Shown piece by piece: positions 1 to 5,289 of a DNA stretch of 9,011 nucleotides. This DNA is from Gammaproteobacteria bacterium (GTDB lineage Bacteria > Pseudomonadota > Gammaproteobacteria > JALTLT01): positions 1 to 9,011 of the forward strand of contig JALTLT010000476.1 of the NCBI GenBank assembly GCA_027001815.1, given 5' to 3'. The notes under the pieces were generated by a model. It was given only the letters and a program-made list of their open reading frames with translations. It did not search any database and was not told where the DNA came from. The position numbers were made by a program, and so were the translations under genes. Numbering within the stretch: position 1 is the stretch's first letter; the number at the start of each line of letters is the position of its first letter.

Positions 1-192
1 CAGGCCAAGGACGAGAGTCTGGTGGAGAAGGTTTCGGAGCCGCCGCCTGCCACTGCCCCCGTGGCGGAGATTCCTGCGGATGTGCCTGCAGATGTCCCGT
101 CACCGGCGGAAGGGAAAGGGGGATCGCCGTCGCAGCAGGAGGGGGTCCCGTCCGATGTTCCTCCGGCGGATGTGCCGGCAGCGGGAGAGTAG
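1..192 (+). CDS. secG: Probable SecG C-terminal tail (partial, 5' end missing)
   Basis: The frame is open from the first base to TAG at 190-192 and gives 63 visible residues. They are rich in Pro, Ala, Val, Glu and Ser, contain repeated DVPADVP / SDVPPADVPA blocks, and include no membrane segment or catalytic motif. SecG is the small two-helix inner-membrane subunit of the SecYEG translocon. In many proteobacteria it has a variable, hydrophilic, Pro-rich C-terminal tail, often with SDVPA-like ends. The assignment rests on that composition and on position: secG directly before a tRNA-Leu gene and the nuo operon is a recurrent arrangement in beta- and gammaproteobacteria. The two transmembrane helices that would prove it lie left of the window, so another protein with a low-complexity tail remains possible. 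The gap to the tRNA is only 22 nt, which suggests cotranscription. Confidence 0.62.
   Translation, partial: QAKDESLVEKVSEPPPATAPVAEIPADVPADVPSPAEGKGGSPSQQEGVPSDVPPADVPAAGE
73..96 (+). repeat. 12-bp imperfect tandem repeat in the SecG-like tail
   Basis: CCTGCGGATGTG (73-84) is followed directly by CCTGCAGATGTC (85-96), matching at 10 of 12 positions. The two units encode the tandem PADVPADV residues. A related GATGTTCC / GATGTGCC pair recurs at about 154-176 and encodes SDVPPADVP. This looks like local slippage duplication within a low-complexity protein tail. Confidence 0.6.
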
Positions 193-214
193 CTGGGGAG
201 AGAATCCAGAATAC

Positions 215-299
215 GCCGACGTGGTGGAATTGGTAGACACGCCGTCTTGAGGGGGCGGTGGCGCAAGCCGTGCCGGTTCGACTCCGGCCGTCGGCACCA
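215..299 (+). tRNA. tRNA-Leu, anticodon GAG
   Basis: The cloverleaf folds completely. The acceptor stem GCCGACG (215-221) pairs with CGTCGGC (289-295), the discriminator is A296, and CCA is encoded at 297-299. The D-arm region carries the GGAATTGGTAGACAC block typical of bacterial tRNA-Leu. The anticodon stem CCGTC (242-246) pairs with GGCGG (254-258) with one G-T pair, around the loop TTGAGGG. This puts anticodon GAG at 249-251, reading CUC and CUU. The long variable arm (about 259-271) has a GGC/GCC stem with a GCAA loop, the class II hallmark of tRNA-Leu. The T stem GCCGG/CCGGC (272-276, 284-288) encloses TTCGACT. The gene is 85 nt including CCA. It is probably processed from a transcript shared with the upstream secG-like gene, because the 22-nt gap leaves little room for its own promoter. 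Confidence 0.97.
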
Positions 300-308
300 T
301 ATCCTGAA

Positions 309-343
309 GGGGCATGTCCGATCCGGGCAGGCCCCCGTTTTTT
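309..343 (+). terminator. Intrinsic (Rho-independent) terminator after tRNA-Leu
   Basis: GGGGC (309-313) pairs with GCCCC (331-335). The inner arm continues across one A-G mismatch with TGTCCG (315-320) against CGGGCA (324-329), including one G-T pair, and closes on a 3-nt loop. The stem is followed after two bases by six T residues (338-343). It lies 10 nt past the tRNA CCA, so it should end the secG-tRNA transcript and separate it from the nuo operon. Confidence 0.85.
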
Positions 344-395
344 GCCCGCTGGAGGAACTGCTCCCGGGCCGCTACAGGTGAGAGGAAGAGGTTTG

Positions 396-411
396 CGGCG
401 GACTGCCGCCG
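396..411. other. Short perfect G+C hairpin in the secG/tRNA-nuoA spacer
   Basis: CGGCGG (396-401) and CCGCCG (406-411) are perfectly complementary across a 4-nt ACTG loop. No T-run follows on the + strand, so it is not a typical intrinsic terminator. It could be a fallback terminator structure, a protein site, or chance in GC-rich DNA. Confidence 0.4.
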
Positions 412-436
412 GGCTGCGACACGCTCCGCCTGATAG

Positions 437-462
437 TATGTAACGCTATGATTTTTTACATA
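437..462. promoter_or_regulatory. AT-rich inverted repeat, candidate operator upstream of nuoA promoter
   Basis: TATGTAA (437-443) and TTACATA (456-462) are perfect 7-bp inverted repeats separated by 12 bp, with half-site centres 19 bp apart. They sit in the only clearly AT-rich stretch of the window, ending 20 bp before the TTGACA box. A dimeric regulator could bind here, and the AT-rich DNA may also act as an UP-type element for the RNA polymerase alpha subunit. The repeat does not match the FNR consensus (TTGAT-N4-ATCAA). The symmetry is visible in the sequence; the operator role is inferred. Confidence 0.42.
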
Positions 463-482
463 ATTTAACCTTTCCTTCGGGC

Positions 483-512
483 TTGACAGGGGGTTCCTCG
501 CTGGCCTAGACT
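483..512 (+). promoter_or_regulatory. Candidate sigma70 promoter of the nuo operon
   Basis: TTGACA at 483-488 matches the -35 consensus exactly. After an 18-bp spacer, TAGACT at 507-512 matches the -10 consensus at four of six positions. AT-rich DNA at about 451-473 sits where an UP element would lie. Transcription would begin near 518-520 and leave a leader of about 100 nt before nuoA. The location just after the terminator of the preceding unit and before the first nuo gene supports the call. No start site can be confirmed from sequence alone. Confidence 0.6.
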
Positions 513-579
513 GCAGCGGTCGGGCGAGGCCGATGGAAGCGCCCGGAAGCGCATCAAGAACAACGACTACATACGGCTC

Positions 580-610
580 TCCGCCAAGAGACGCGCAAGG
601 CGGTGGCGGA
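580..610 (+). promoter_or_regulatory. Alternative stems in the nuoA leader beside the ribosome-binding site
   Basis: CCGCC (581-585) can pair with GGCGG (599-603). Alternatively TCCGCC (580-585) can pair with the second copy GGCGGA (605-610). The two pairings exclude each other, and the second reaches into the purine-rich ribosome-binding region. The complementarity is exact. A regulatory switch is only a possibility, since G+C-rich leaders often contain such matches by chance. Confidence 0.3.
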
Positions 611-618
611 AAGGGGGG
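608..618 (+). promoter_or_regulatory. Ribosome-binding site of nuoA
   Basis: The purine tract GGAAAGGGGGG lies just upstream of ATG 623. Its AAGG core (611-614) is 8 nt from the start codon. This favours ATG 623 over the in-frame ATG at 533, which would add 30 non-conserved residues. Confidence 0.6.
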
Positions 619-622
619 CAAC

Positions 623-979
623 ATGCTCGACAACTATTTGCCCATACTGGTCTTCATCGCCATCGGCATCGCCTTCGGTGTGGGCCCCATCTTCGCCGGT
701 TTCATCCTGGGTCCACACAGGCCCGATGCCGAAAAGCTCTCTCCCTACGAATGCGGTTTCGAGGCGTTCGAGGACTCGCGGATGGCCTTCGACGTCCGCT
801 ACTACCTGGTGGCAATTCTCTTTATTCTCTTCGATCTCGAGATCGCCTTTCTCTTCCCGTGGGCCGTGGTGCTCGACCAGCTCGGCTGGTTCGGTTTCTG
901 GGCGATGGTGGTGTTTCTCGGCATCCTGGTGATCGGTTTCATCTACGAGTGGAAGAAGGGGGCCCTGGAATGGGAATAG
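623..979 (+). CDS. nuoA: NADH-quinone oxidoreductase subunit A
   Basis: This 118-residue membrane subunit of complex I corresponds to mitochondrial ND3. It helps form the quinone-access and coupling region between the peripheral and membrane arms. Three hydrophobic helices are visible at about residues 7-30, 59-83 and 88-108. The TM1-TM2 loop carries the signature SPYECGFEAFEDSR, whose Cys44 corresponds to the loop cysteine of ND3. TM2 contains LFDLEIAFLFPW with the conserved acidic pair Asp71/Glu73. The length agrees with the family. ATG 623 is chosen because it gives the usual MLxxYLP-like start and has a purine-rich site 8 nt upstream. It is the first gene of the operon, about 100 nt downstream of a promoter candidate, and its last 10 nt overlap nuoB. 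Confidence 0.96.
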   Translation: MLDNYLPILVFIAIGIAFGVGPIFAGFILGPHRPDAEKLSPYECGFEAFEDSRMAFDVRYYLVAILFILFDLEIAFLFPWAVVLDQLGWFGFWAMVVFLGILVIGFIYEWKKGALEWE

Positions 980-1446
980 AAGGCCTGCTGGAGAAGGGCT
1001 GGGTCACGACCAGGGCCGACGCCCTCATCAACTGGGCGCGCACCGGTTCCATGTGGCCGGTCACCTTCGGTCTCGCCTGTTGCGCCGTCGAGATGATGCA
1101 GGCAGGTGCCTCCCGTTACGATCTCGACCGCTTCGGCATGCTCTTCCGGCCCAGCCCCCGCCAGTCGGACGTGATGATCGTCGCCGGTACCCTCTGCAAC
1201 AAGATGGCCCCGGCCCTGCGCAAGGTCTACGACCAGATGCCGGAACCCCGCTGGGTCATCTCCATGGGCTCCTGCGCCAACGGCGGCGGGTACTACCACT
1301 ACTCCTACTCCGTGGTGCGCGGCTGCGATCGTGTCGTTCCGGTGGACATCTACGTCCCCGGCTGCCCCCCCACGGCGGAGGCCCTGCTCTACGGCATTCT
1401 GCAGCTTCAGAACAAGATCCGCCGTACCAATACCATCGCGCGCTGA
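970..1446 (+). CDS. nuoB: NADH-quinone oxidoreductase subunit B (cluster N2)
   Basis: The 158-residue NuoB/PSST-type subunit carries [4Fe-4S] cluster N2, the last electron carrier before quinone, at the interface with NuoD. Ligands are visible as the tandem Cys37-Cys38 in FGLACCAVEMM, Cys102 in SMGSCANGGGYYHYSYS, and Cys132 in YVPGCPPTAEALLYG. The segment RFGMLFRPSPRQSDVMIVAG is also characteristic. ATG 970 gives MGIEGLLEKGWVTT, the usual start of the short proteobacterial form, and overlaps the end of nuoA by 10 nt, suggesting translational coupling. The same frame stays open upstream to 751, but that part only shadows nuoA. Cys76 and Cys119 are additional cysteines outside the cluster set. 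Confidence 0.97.
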   Translation: MGIEGLLEKGWVTTRADALINWARTGSMWPVTFGLACCAVEMMQAGASRYDLDRFGMLFRPSPRQSDVMIVAGTLCNKMAPALRKVYDQMPEPRWVISMGSCANGGGYYHYSYSVVRGCDRVVPVDIYVPGCPPTAEALLYGILQLQNKIRRTNTIAR

Positions 1447-1461
1447 GGTCCCACGACAGAC

Positions 1462-2181
1462 ATGGCAGACATCAACGAACTGGCGGAAGCGATCCAGGAA
1501 CGTTTCGCGGAGCGGATCACGGGCTGCGAGGTGGCGCCCCACGGTGAGGTGACGGTGGAGGTTCCTCCGGAACACCTGCTCGAGGTGTGCCGCGTGCTGC
1601 GCGACGACTATCCCTTCCGTTTCAAGCAGCTCACCGACCTTTGCGGCGTCGACTATTCCGCCTACGGCCAGTCCGAATGGCGCACCGATCCGTCGGGTTG
1701 CAGCTTCTTCAGTCGCGGAGTCGAGCGGCGCCTGTTCGAGGCTCAGGACCCGGACGCCATCCCGGCCAACCGTTTCGCGGTGGTCTACCACCTGCTGTCG
1801 GTGTCGCTCAACCAGCGGTTGCGGGTACGTACCTTCCCGAAGGACGACGAGTTGCCGGTGGTCGATTCGGTGATCGGTGTCTGGCCGGCGGCGAACTGGT
1901 ACGAGCGCGAGGCATTCGACCTGTTCGGCATCGTCTTTGATGGCCACCCGGACCTGCGCCGGATCCTCACCGACTACGGTTTCATCGGCCATCCGTTCCG
2001 CAAGGATTTTCCTCTCACCGGGCACGTGGAGATGCGTTACGACCCGGAACGTCAGCGGGTGGTCTACGAGCCCGTCTCCATCGAACCACGGATGCTCGTG
2101 CCACGGGTGATCCGGCGCGAACGGCGCGGCCTGGGCGAGACGCCGTCCGCCCCTGCCGGAGAGGAATCGAGCGATGCCTGA
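1462..2181 (+). CDS. nuoC: NADH-quinone oxidoreductase subunit C
   Basis: The 239-residue NuoC (30-kDa subunit) is a cofactor-free scaffold of the Q module that packs against NuoD. The family signature lies at about residues 147-194: YEREAFDLFGIVFDGHPDLR followed by RILTDYGF, GHPFRKDFPL and EMRYD. The N-terminal alpha/beta part includes FRFKQLTDLCGVDY (about 52-65). The insertion around residues 66-100 resembles that of beta- and gammaproteobacterial NuoC proteins. The C-terminal tail after about residue 215 is hydrophilic and variable. ATG 1462 lies 15 nt after nuoB, with only a weak, distant GAGG (1445-1448) as ribosome-binding site. It is a separate gene from nuoD, unlike the enteric nuoCD fusion, and overlaps nuoD by 8 nt. 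Confidence 0.96.
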   Translation: MADINELAEAIQERFAERITGCEVAPHGEVTVEVPPEHLLEVCRVLRDDYPFRFKQLTDLCGVDYSAYGQSEWRTDPSGCSFFSRGVERRLFEAQDPDAIPANRFAVVYHLLSVSLNQRLRVRTFPKDDELPVVDSVIGVWPAANWYEREAFDLFGIVFDGHPDLRRILTDYGFIGHPFRKDFPLTGHVEMRYDPERQRVVYEPVSIEPRMLVPRVIRRERRGLGETPSAPAGEESSDA

Positions 2182-3427
2182 ACTGCAGAACCTGACCCTC
2201 AACTTCGGACCCCAGCACCCCGCCGCCCATGGCGTGCTGCGCCTGGTGCTGGAGATGGACGGCGAGGTGATCCAGCGCGCCGACCCGCACATCGGCCTGC
2301 TCCATCGCGCAACCGAGAAGCTCGCCGAGAGCAAGGCCTACAACCAGAGCATCGGTTACATGGACCGGCTCGACTACGTCTCGATGATGTGCAACGAACA
2401 CAGCTACGTGCTCGCCATCGAGAAGCTGGCCGGCATCGAGCCCCCCCTGCGGGCCCAGTATATCCGGGTGATGTTCGACGAGATCACCCGGATCCTCAAT
2501 CACCTCCTCTGGATAGGCTCCCACGCCCTCGACGTGGGGGCGATGACCATGTTCCTCTACGCTTTCCGCGAGCGCGAGGATCTGATGGACTGCTACGAGG
2601 CGGTCTCGGGGGCCCGTCTGCACGCCACCTACTATCGTCCCGGCGGGGTCTACCGTGACCTTCCCGACTCCATGCCCCGGTACGAGCCGGGCAAGTGGCG
2701 CACCCAGGCCGATTGTGACCGGCTCAACGAGAACCGCCAGGGATCGCTGCTCGATTTCATCTGGGACTTCACGGAACGCTTTCCGGCAAGGGTGGACGAG
2801 TACGAGACTCTCCTCACCGACAACCGGATCTGGAAGCAGCGCACCGTCGGTATCGGTGTGGTCCCGCCGGATCAGGCACTGGCGCTGGGTTTCACCGGCC
2901 CGATGCTGCGGGGTTCCGGCGTCGAGTGGGATCTGCGCAAGAAGCAGCCCTACGAGGTCTACGACCGTCTCGAGTTCGACATCCCGGTGGGTACCAACGG
3001 GGACTGCTACGACCGCTACCTGGTGCGCATGGAGGAGATGCGTCAGTCCAATCGCATCATTCGCCAGTGTGTCGAGTGGCTGCGGGAGAATCCGGGGCCC
3101 GTGATGGTCGACAACCACAAGATCGCGCCGCCGCCCCGTGGCGAGATGAAGGAGAGCATGGAGGCGCTGATCCACCACTTCAAGCTCTTCACCGAGGGTT
3201 ACTGTCTGCCGGCGGGCGAGGCCTACGCCGCCATCGAGCACCCCAAGGGGGAGTTCGGTATCTACCTCGTATCGGACGGAGCCAACAAACCCTACCGGGT
3301 CAAGATCCGTGCGCCCGGTTTTGCACACATCTCCGCCATGGACTACATGGTCCGTGGTCACATGCTGGCGGACGTGGTGGCGGTGATCGGTACCCAGGAC
3401 ATCGTATTCGGAGAGATAGACCGTTGA
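2174..3427 (+). CDS. nuoD: NADH-quinone oxidoreductase subunit D (quinone site)
   Basis: The 417-residue NuoD (49-kDa subunit) descends from the large subunit of NiFe hydrogenases and forms the quinone-reduction site with NuoB. The N terminus shows LNFGPQHPAAHGVLRLVLEM. By alignment from memory with Thermus Nqo4, His19 (AAHG) and Tyr68 (RLDY) match its quinone headgroup ligands His38 and Tyr87. Other family marks are ADPHIGLLHRATEKLAE (36-52), MCNEHSYVLAIEKL, YYRPGGVYRDLP and the exact C-terminal motif DIVFGEIDR. The hydrogenase metal-binding cysteines are absent, as normal for NuoD. ATG 2174 has GGAGAGGA ending about 8 nt upstream. The gene overlaps nuoC by 8 nt and its TGA overlaps the TTG start of nuoE. 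Confidence 0.97.
   Translation: MPELQNLTLNFGPQHPAAHGVLRLVLEMDGEVIQRADPHIGLLHRATEKLAESKAYNQSIGYMDRLDYVSMMCNEHSYVLAIEKLAGIEPPLRAQYIRVMFDEITRILNHLLWIGSHALDVGAMTMFLYAFREREDLMDCYEAVSGARLHATYYRPGGVYRDLPDSMPRYEPGKWRTQADCDRLNENRQGSLLDFIWDFTERFPARVDEYETLLTDNRIWKQRTVGIGVVPPDQALALGFTGPMLRGSGVEWDLRKKQPYEVYDRLEFDIPVGTNGDCYDRYLVRMEEMRQSNRIIRQCVEWLRENPGPVMVDNHKIAPPPRGEMKESMEALIHHFKLFTEGYCLPAGEAYAAIEHPKGEFGIYLVSDGANKPYRVKIRAPGFAHISAMDYMVRGHMLADVVAVIGTQDIVFGEIDR
3410..3415 (+). promoter_or_regulatory. Ribosome-binding site that fixes the TTG start of nuoE
   Basis: GGAGAG lies inside the 3' end of nuoD, 8 nt before TTG 3424. No ATG exists in this frame near the expected NuoE N terminus. The well-spaced site, together with the TTGA stop/start overlap, makes TTG 3424 the best start. 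Confidence 0.65.
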
Positions 3428-3930
3428 GCGCGCAGGGCAGACAGCAGACCACCGACCTGCTTCCGGAGCAGGTGCGTGCCGAGATCGACAAATGGATCGC
3501 CAAGTATCCCCCCGATCGTCAGGCCTCGGCCGTGATGGCCGCCCTGCGCATCGTCCAGGAGGAGAACGGCGGCTGGCTCACCCCGGAGTTGATGGATGCG
3601 GTGGCCCGTTACCTGGACATGCCCCCGGTGTCGGTCTACGAGGTGGCCACCTTCTACTCCATGTACGAGCACCGACCGGTGGGTCGCCACAAGGTGTGCG
3701 TGTGTGACTCCATCTCCTGCATGCTCAACGGTTCCGGGAAGCTGCTGGCGCACCTGGAGGAGAAGCTGGGCGTGAAGCCGGGAGAGGTGACACCCGACGG
3801 CCGTTTCTCCTTCAAGAAGGTGGAATGTCTGGGTGCCTGCGTGGATGCACCCGTGGTGATGATCGGCAGGAAGTACTACGAAAAGCTCACACCGGCAGCG
3901 CTCGACAAGCTGCTTTCGGAACTGGACTGA
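3424..3930 (+). CDS. nuoE: NADH-quinone oxidoreductase subunit E (cluster N1a), TTG start
   Basis: NuoE (24-kDa subunit) is a thioredoxin-fold [2Fe-2S] protein of the NADH dehydrogenase module. It holds cluster N1a next to the FMN of NuoF. With the TTG start the protein has 168 residues. An N-terminal helical part contains YPPDRQASAVMAALRIVQEE (29-48) and PPVSVYEVATFYSMY (67-81). The cluster ligands are Cys94 and Cys99 (CDSISC, C-x4-C) and Cys135 and Cys139 (CLGAC, C-x3-C). Cys92 is an extra nearby cysteine. The frame stays open far upstream into nuoD, so a simple longest-frame call would be wrong. GTG 3472 is a second possible start, but it would trim 16 residues and lacks the well-spaced GGAGAG site. 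Confidence 0.93.
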   Translation: MSAQGRQQTTDLLPEQVRAEIDKWIAKYPPDRQASAVMAALRIVQEENGGWLTPELMDAVARYLDMPPVSVYEVATFYSMYEHRPVGRHKVCVCDSISCMLNGSGKLLAHLEEKLGVKPGEVTPDGRFSFKKVECLGACVDAPVVMIGRKYYEKLTPAALDKLLSELD

Positions 3931-3945
3931 CGGGGGGCGAGCCAG

Positions 3946-5220
3946 GTGGCCAACGAAGTCTGTTTCAAGACCCTCCATCTCGACCAGTCGTGGAAACTGG
4001 ATGCCTACCAGCTCTCCGGCGGCTACGAGGTGTGGAAGCGCATCCTCCAGGAGAAGACTCCCCCGGAGAAGATCATCGACGAACTCAAGACCTCCGCCCT
4101 GCGCGGGCGCGGCGGAGCGGGTTTCTCCACCGGGCTCAAGTGGAGTTTCATGCCCCGCAACGCCCCGGGCCAGAAGTACATCGTCTGCAATTCCGACGAG
4201 GGCGAGCCGGGCACCTGCAAGGACCGGGACATCCTTCGTTACAATCCCCACGCGGTGATCGAGGGGATGGCCATCGCCGGCTATACCATCGGCGCGACGG
4301 TGGGCTACAACTATATCCGGGGCGAGTTCTGGGAGCCCTACGAGCGCTTCGAGGAGGCCCTCGAGGAGGCGCGCGCCGCAGGCCTTCTGGGCCGCAACAT
4401 CCTTGGCTCCGGGTTCGATTTCGATATCCACACCCATCTCGGCGCCGGCGCCTACATCTGCGGTGAGGAGACGGCGCTGCTGGAGTCCATCGAGGGCAAG
4501 AAGGGACAGCCGCGTTTCAAGCCGCCGTTCCCTGCCAACTTCGGTCTCTACGGCTGTCCGACCACCATCAACAACACCGAGTCGCTGGCCTCGGTGCCGG
4601 AGATCCTGCGCAACGGGGGCGAGTGGTTCCTGGAGCTGGGCAAGCCCAACAACGGCGGCACCAAGATCTTCTGCGTCAGCGGCCATGTCAACAATCCCGG
4701 CAACTTCGAGGTTCCCCTGGGGACCCCCTTCGCCAAGCTGCTCGAGCTGGCCGGCGGCGTGCGGGAAGGGCGGAAGCTGAAGGCGGTGATCCCCGGCGGT
4801 TCCTCGACGCCGGTCCTGCCGGCCGACGTGATCATGGATCTGGAGATGGACTACGACTCCATCGCCCGGGCCGGCTCCATGCTCGGTTCCGGCGCGGTGA
4901 TCGTCATCGACGACTCCACCTGCATGGTCAGGGTGCTGGAGAACCTCTCCCATTTCTATGCCGACGAGTCGTGCGGCCAGTGTACCCCCTGCCGCGAGGG
5001 GACCGGCTGGCTGGCGCGGGTGGTCCACCGCATCGAGCACGGCGAGGGGCGCCCCGAGGACATCGATCTGCTCGACAGCGTGGCAGGCAACATCGGCGGA
5101 CGCACCATCTGTGCCCTCGGCGATGCCGCGGCGATGCCGGTGCAGAGTTTCATCCGCCACTTCCGGGACGAGTTCGAGTATCACGTGACACACAAGCGTT
5201 GCATGGTGGGGAACGAGTGA
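3946..5220 (+). CDS. nuoF: NADH-quinone oxidoreductase subunit F (NADH/FMN site, cluster N3), GTG start
   Basis: The 424-residue NuoF (51-kDa subunit) binds NADH and FMN and starts electron transfer. The dinucleotide/flavin signature GRGGAGFSTGLKW spans residues 54-66. CNSDEGEPGTCKDRDIL (81-97) and GAGAYICGEETALLESIEG (167-185) follow. Cluster N3 [4Fe-4S] ligands are Cys343, Cys346 and Cys349 in ESCGQCTPCREGTGW, and Cys389 in TICALGDAAAMPV. The C terminus FRDEFEYHVTHKRCM is typical of the family. The start is GTG 3946, 15 nt after nuoE, giving MANEVCFKTLHLD; only a G-run (3932-3937) precedes it as a weak ribosome-binding site. A 69-nt spacer separates it from nuoG. Confidence 0.96.
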   Translation: MANEVCFKTLHLDQSWKLDAYQLSGGYEVWKRILQEKTPPEKIIDELKTSALRGRGGAGFSTGLKWSFMPRNAPGQKYIVCNSDEGEPGTCKDRDILRYNPHAVIEGMAIAGYTIGATVGYNYIRGEFWEPYERFEEALEEARAAGLLGRNILGSGFDFDIHTHLGAGAYICGEETALLESIEGKKGQPRFKPPFPANFGLYGCPTTINNTESLASVPEILRNGGEWFLELGKPNNGGTKIFCVSGHVNNPGNFEVPLGTPFAKLLELAGGVREGRKLKAVIPGGSSTPVLPADVIMDLEMDYDSIARAGSMLGSGAVIVIDDSTCMVRVLENLSHFYADESCGQCTPCREGTGWLARVVHRIEHGEGRPEDIDLLDSVAGNIGGRTICALGDAAAMPVQSFIRHFRDEFEYHVTHKRCMVGNE

Positions 5221-5242
5221 TCCCATCGCGGAAGTCGAGGCC

Positions 5243-5255
5243 GGGGGAAACCCCC
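5243..5255 (+). other. Hairpin in the nuoF-nuoG spacer
   Basis: GGGGG (5243-5247), AAA, CCCCC (5251-5255) forms a perfect 5-bp stem with a 3-nt loop. A second small stem, GCCC (5259-5262) with GGGC (5267-5270), follows directly, just before the GAGGA at 5271-5275 upstream of nuoG. No T-run follows, so termination is unlikely. Such stems could affect mRNA stability or ribosome access between two cistrons. No protein-coding gene is visible in the 69-nt gap. Confidence 0.45.
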
Positions 5256-5289
5256 AACGCCCAGCGGGGCGAGGAACGGAACAGCGAGC

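Larger units (their letters stand above)
344..482. other. Gene-free spacer between terminator and nuo promoter
   Basis: I see no convincing gene here on either strand. The left part (344-430) is G+C-rich and contains a perfect hairpin at 396-411 (CGGCGG, loop ACTG, CCGCCG) with no T-run after it. The right part (about 431-477) switches abruptly to AT-rich sequence with T-runs and an inverted repeat, as expected for upstream promoter or regulatory DNA. Confidence 0.6.

Noticed and set aside
258..443. 61-codon + strand frame running through the tRNA and terminator
   Set aside because: It begins inside the tRNA-Leu gene and crosses a strong terminator, and the peptide has no recognisable features.
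447..464. Alternative -10 boxes TATGAT (447-452) and CATAAT (459-464) in the AT-rich island
   Set aside because: Neither has a credible -35 at 16-18 bp. TTGACA-N18-TAGACT is the better candidate, although a weak second promoter cannot be excluded.
533..622. Upstream in-frame ATG that would extend NuoA by 30 residues
   Set aside because: The added residues are Gly/Thr/Pro-rich and do not resemble any NuoA N terminus. ATG 623 has a better placed purine-rich site and gives the normal family length.
943..3361. Long - strand open frames (943-2334, 2015-3361) under nuoB, nuoC and nuoD
   Set aside because: Same compositional shadow effect. They cross several conserved sense genes and show no family motifs.
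4105..4146. Ser instead of Pro in the NuoF motif GRGGAGFSTG
   Set aside because: I first thought it a deviation from GRGGAGFPTG, but the Ser form also occurs in well-known functional NuoF proteins such as that of E. coli.
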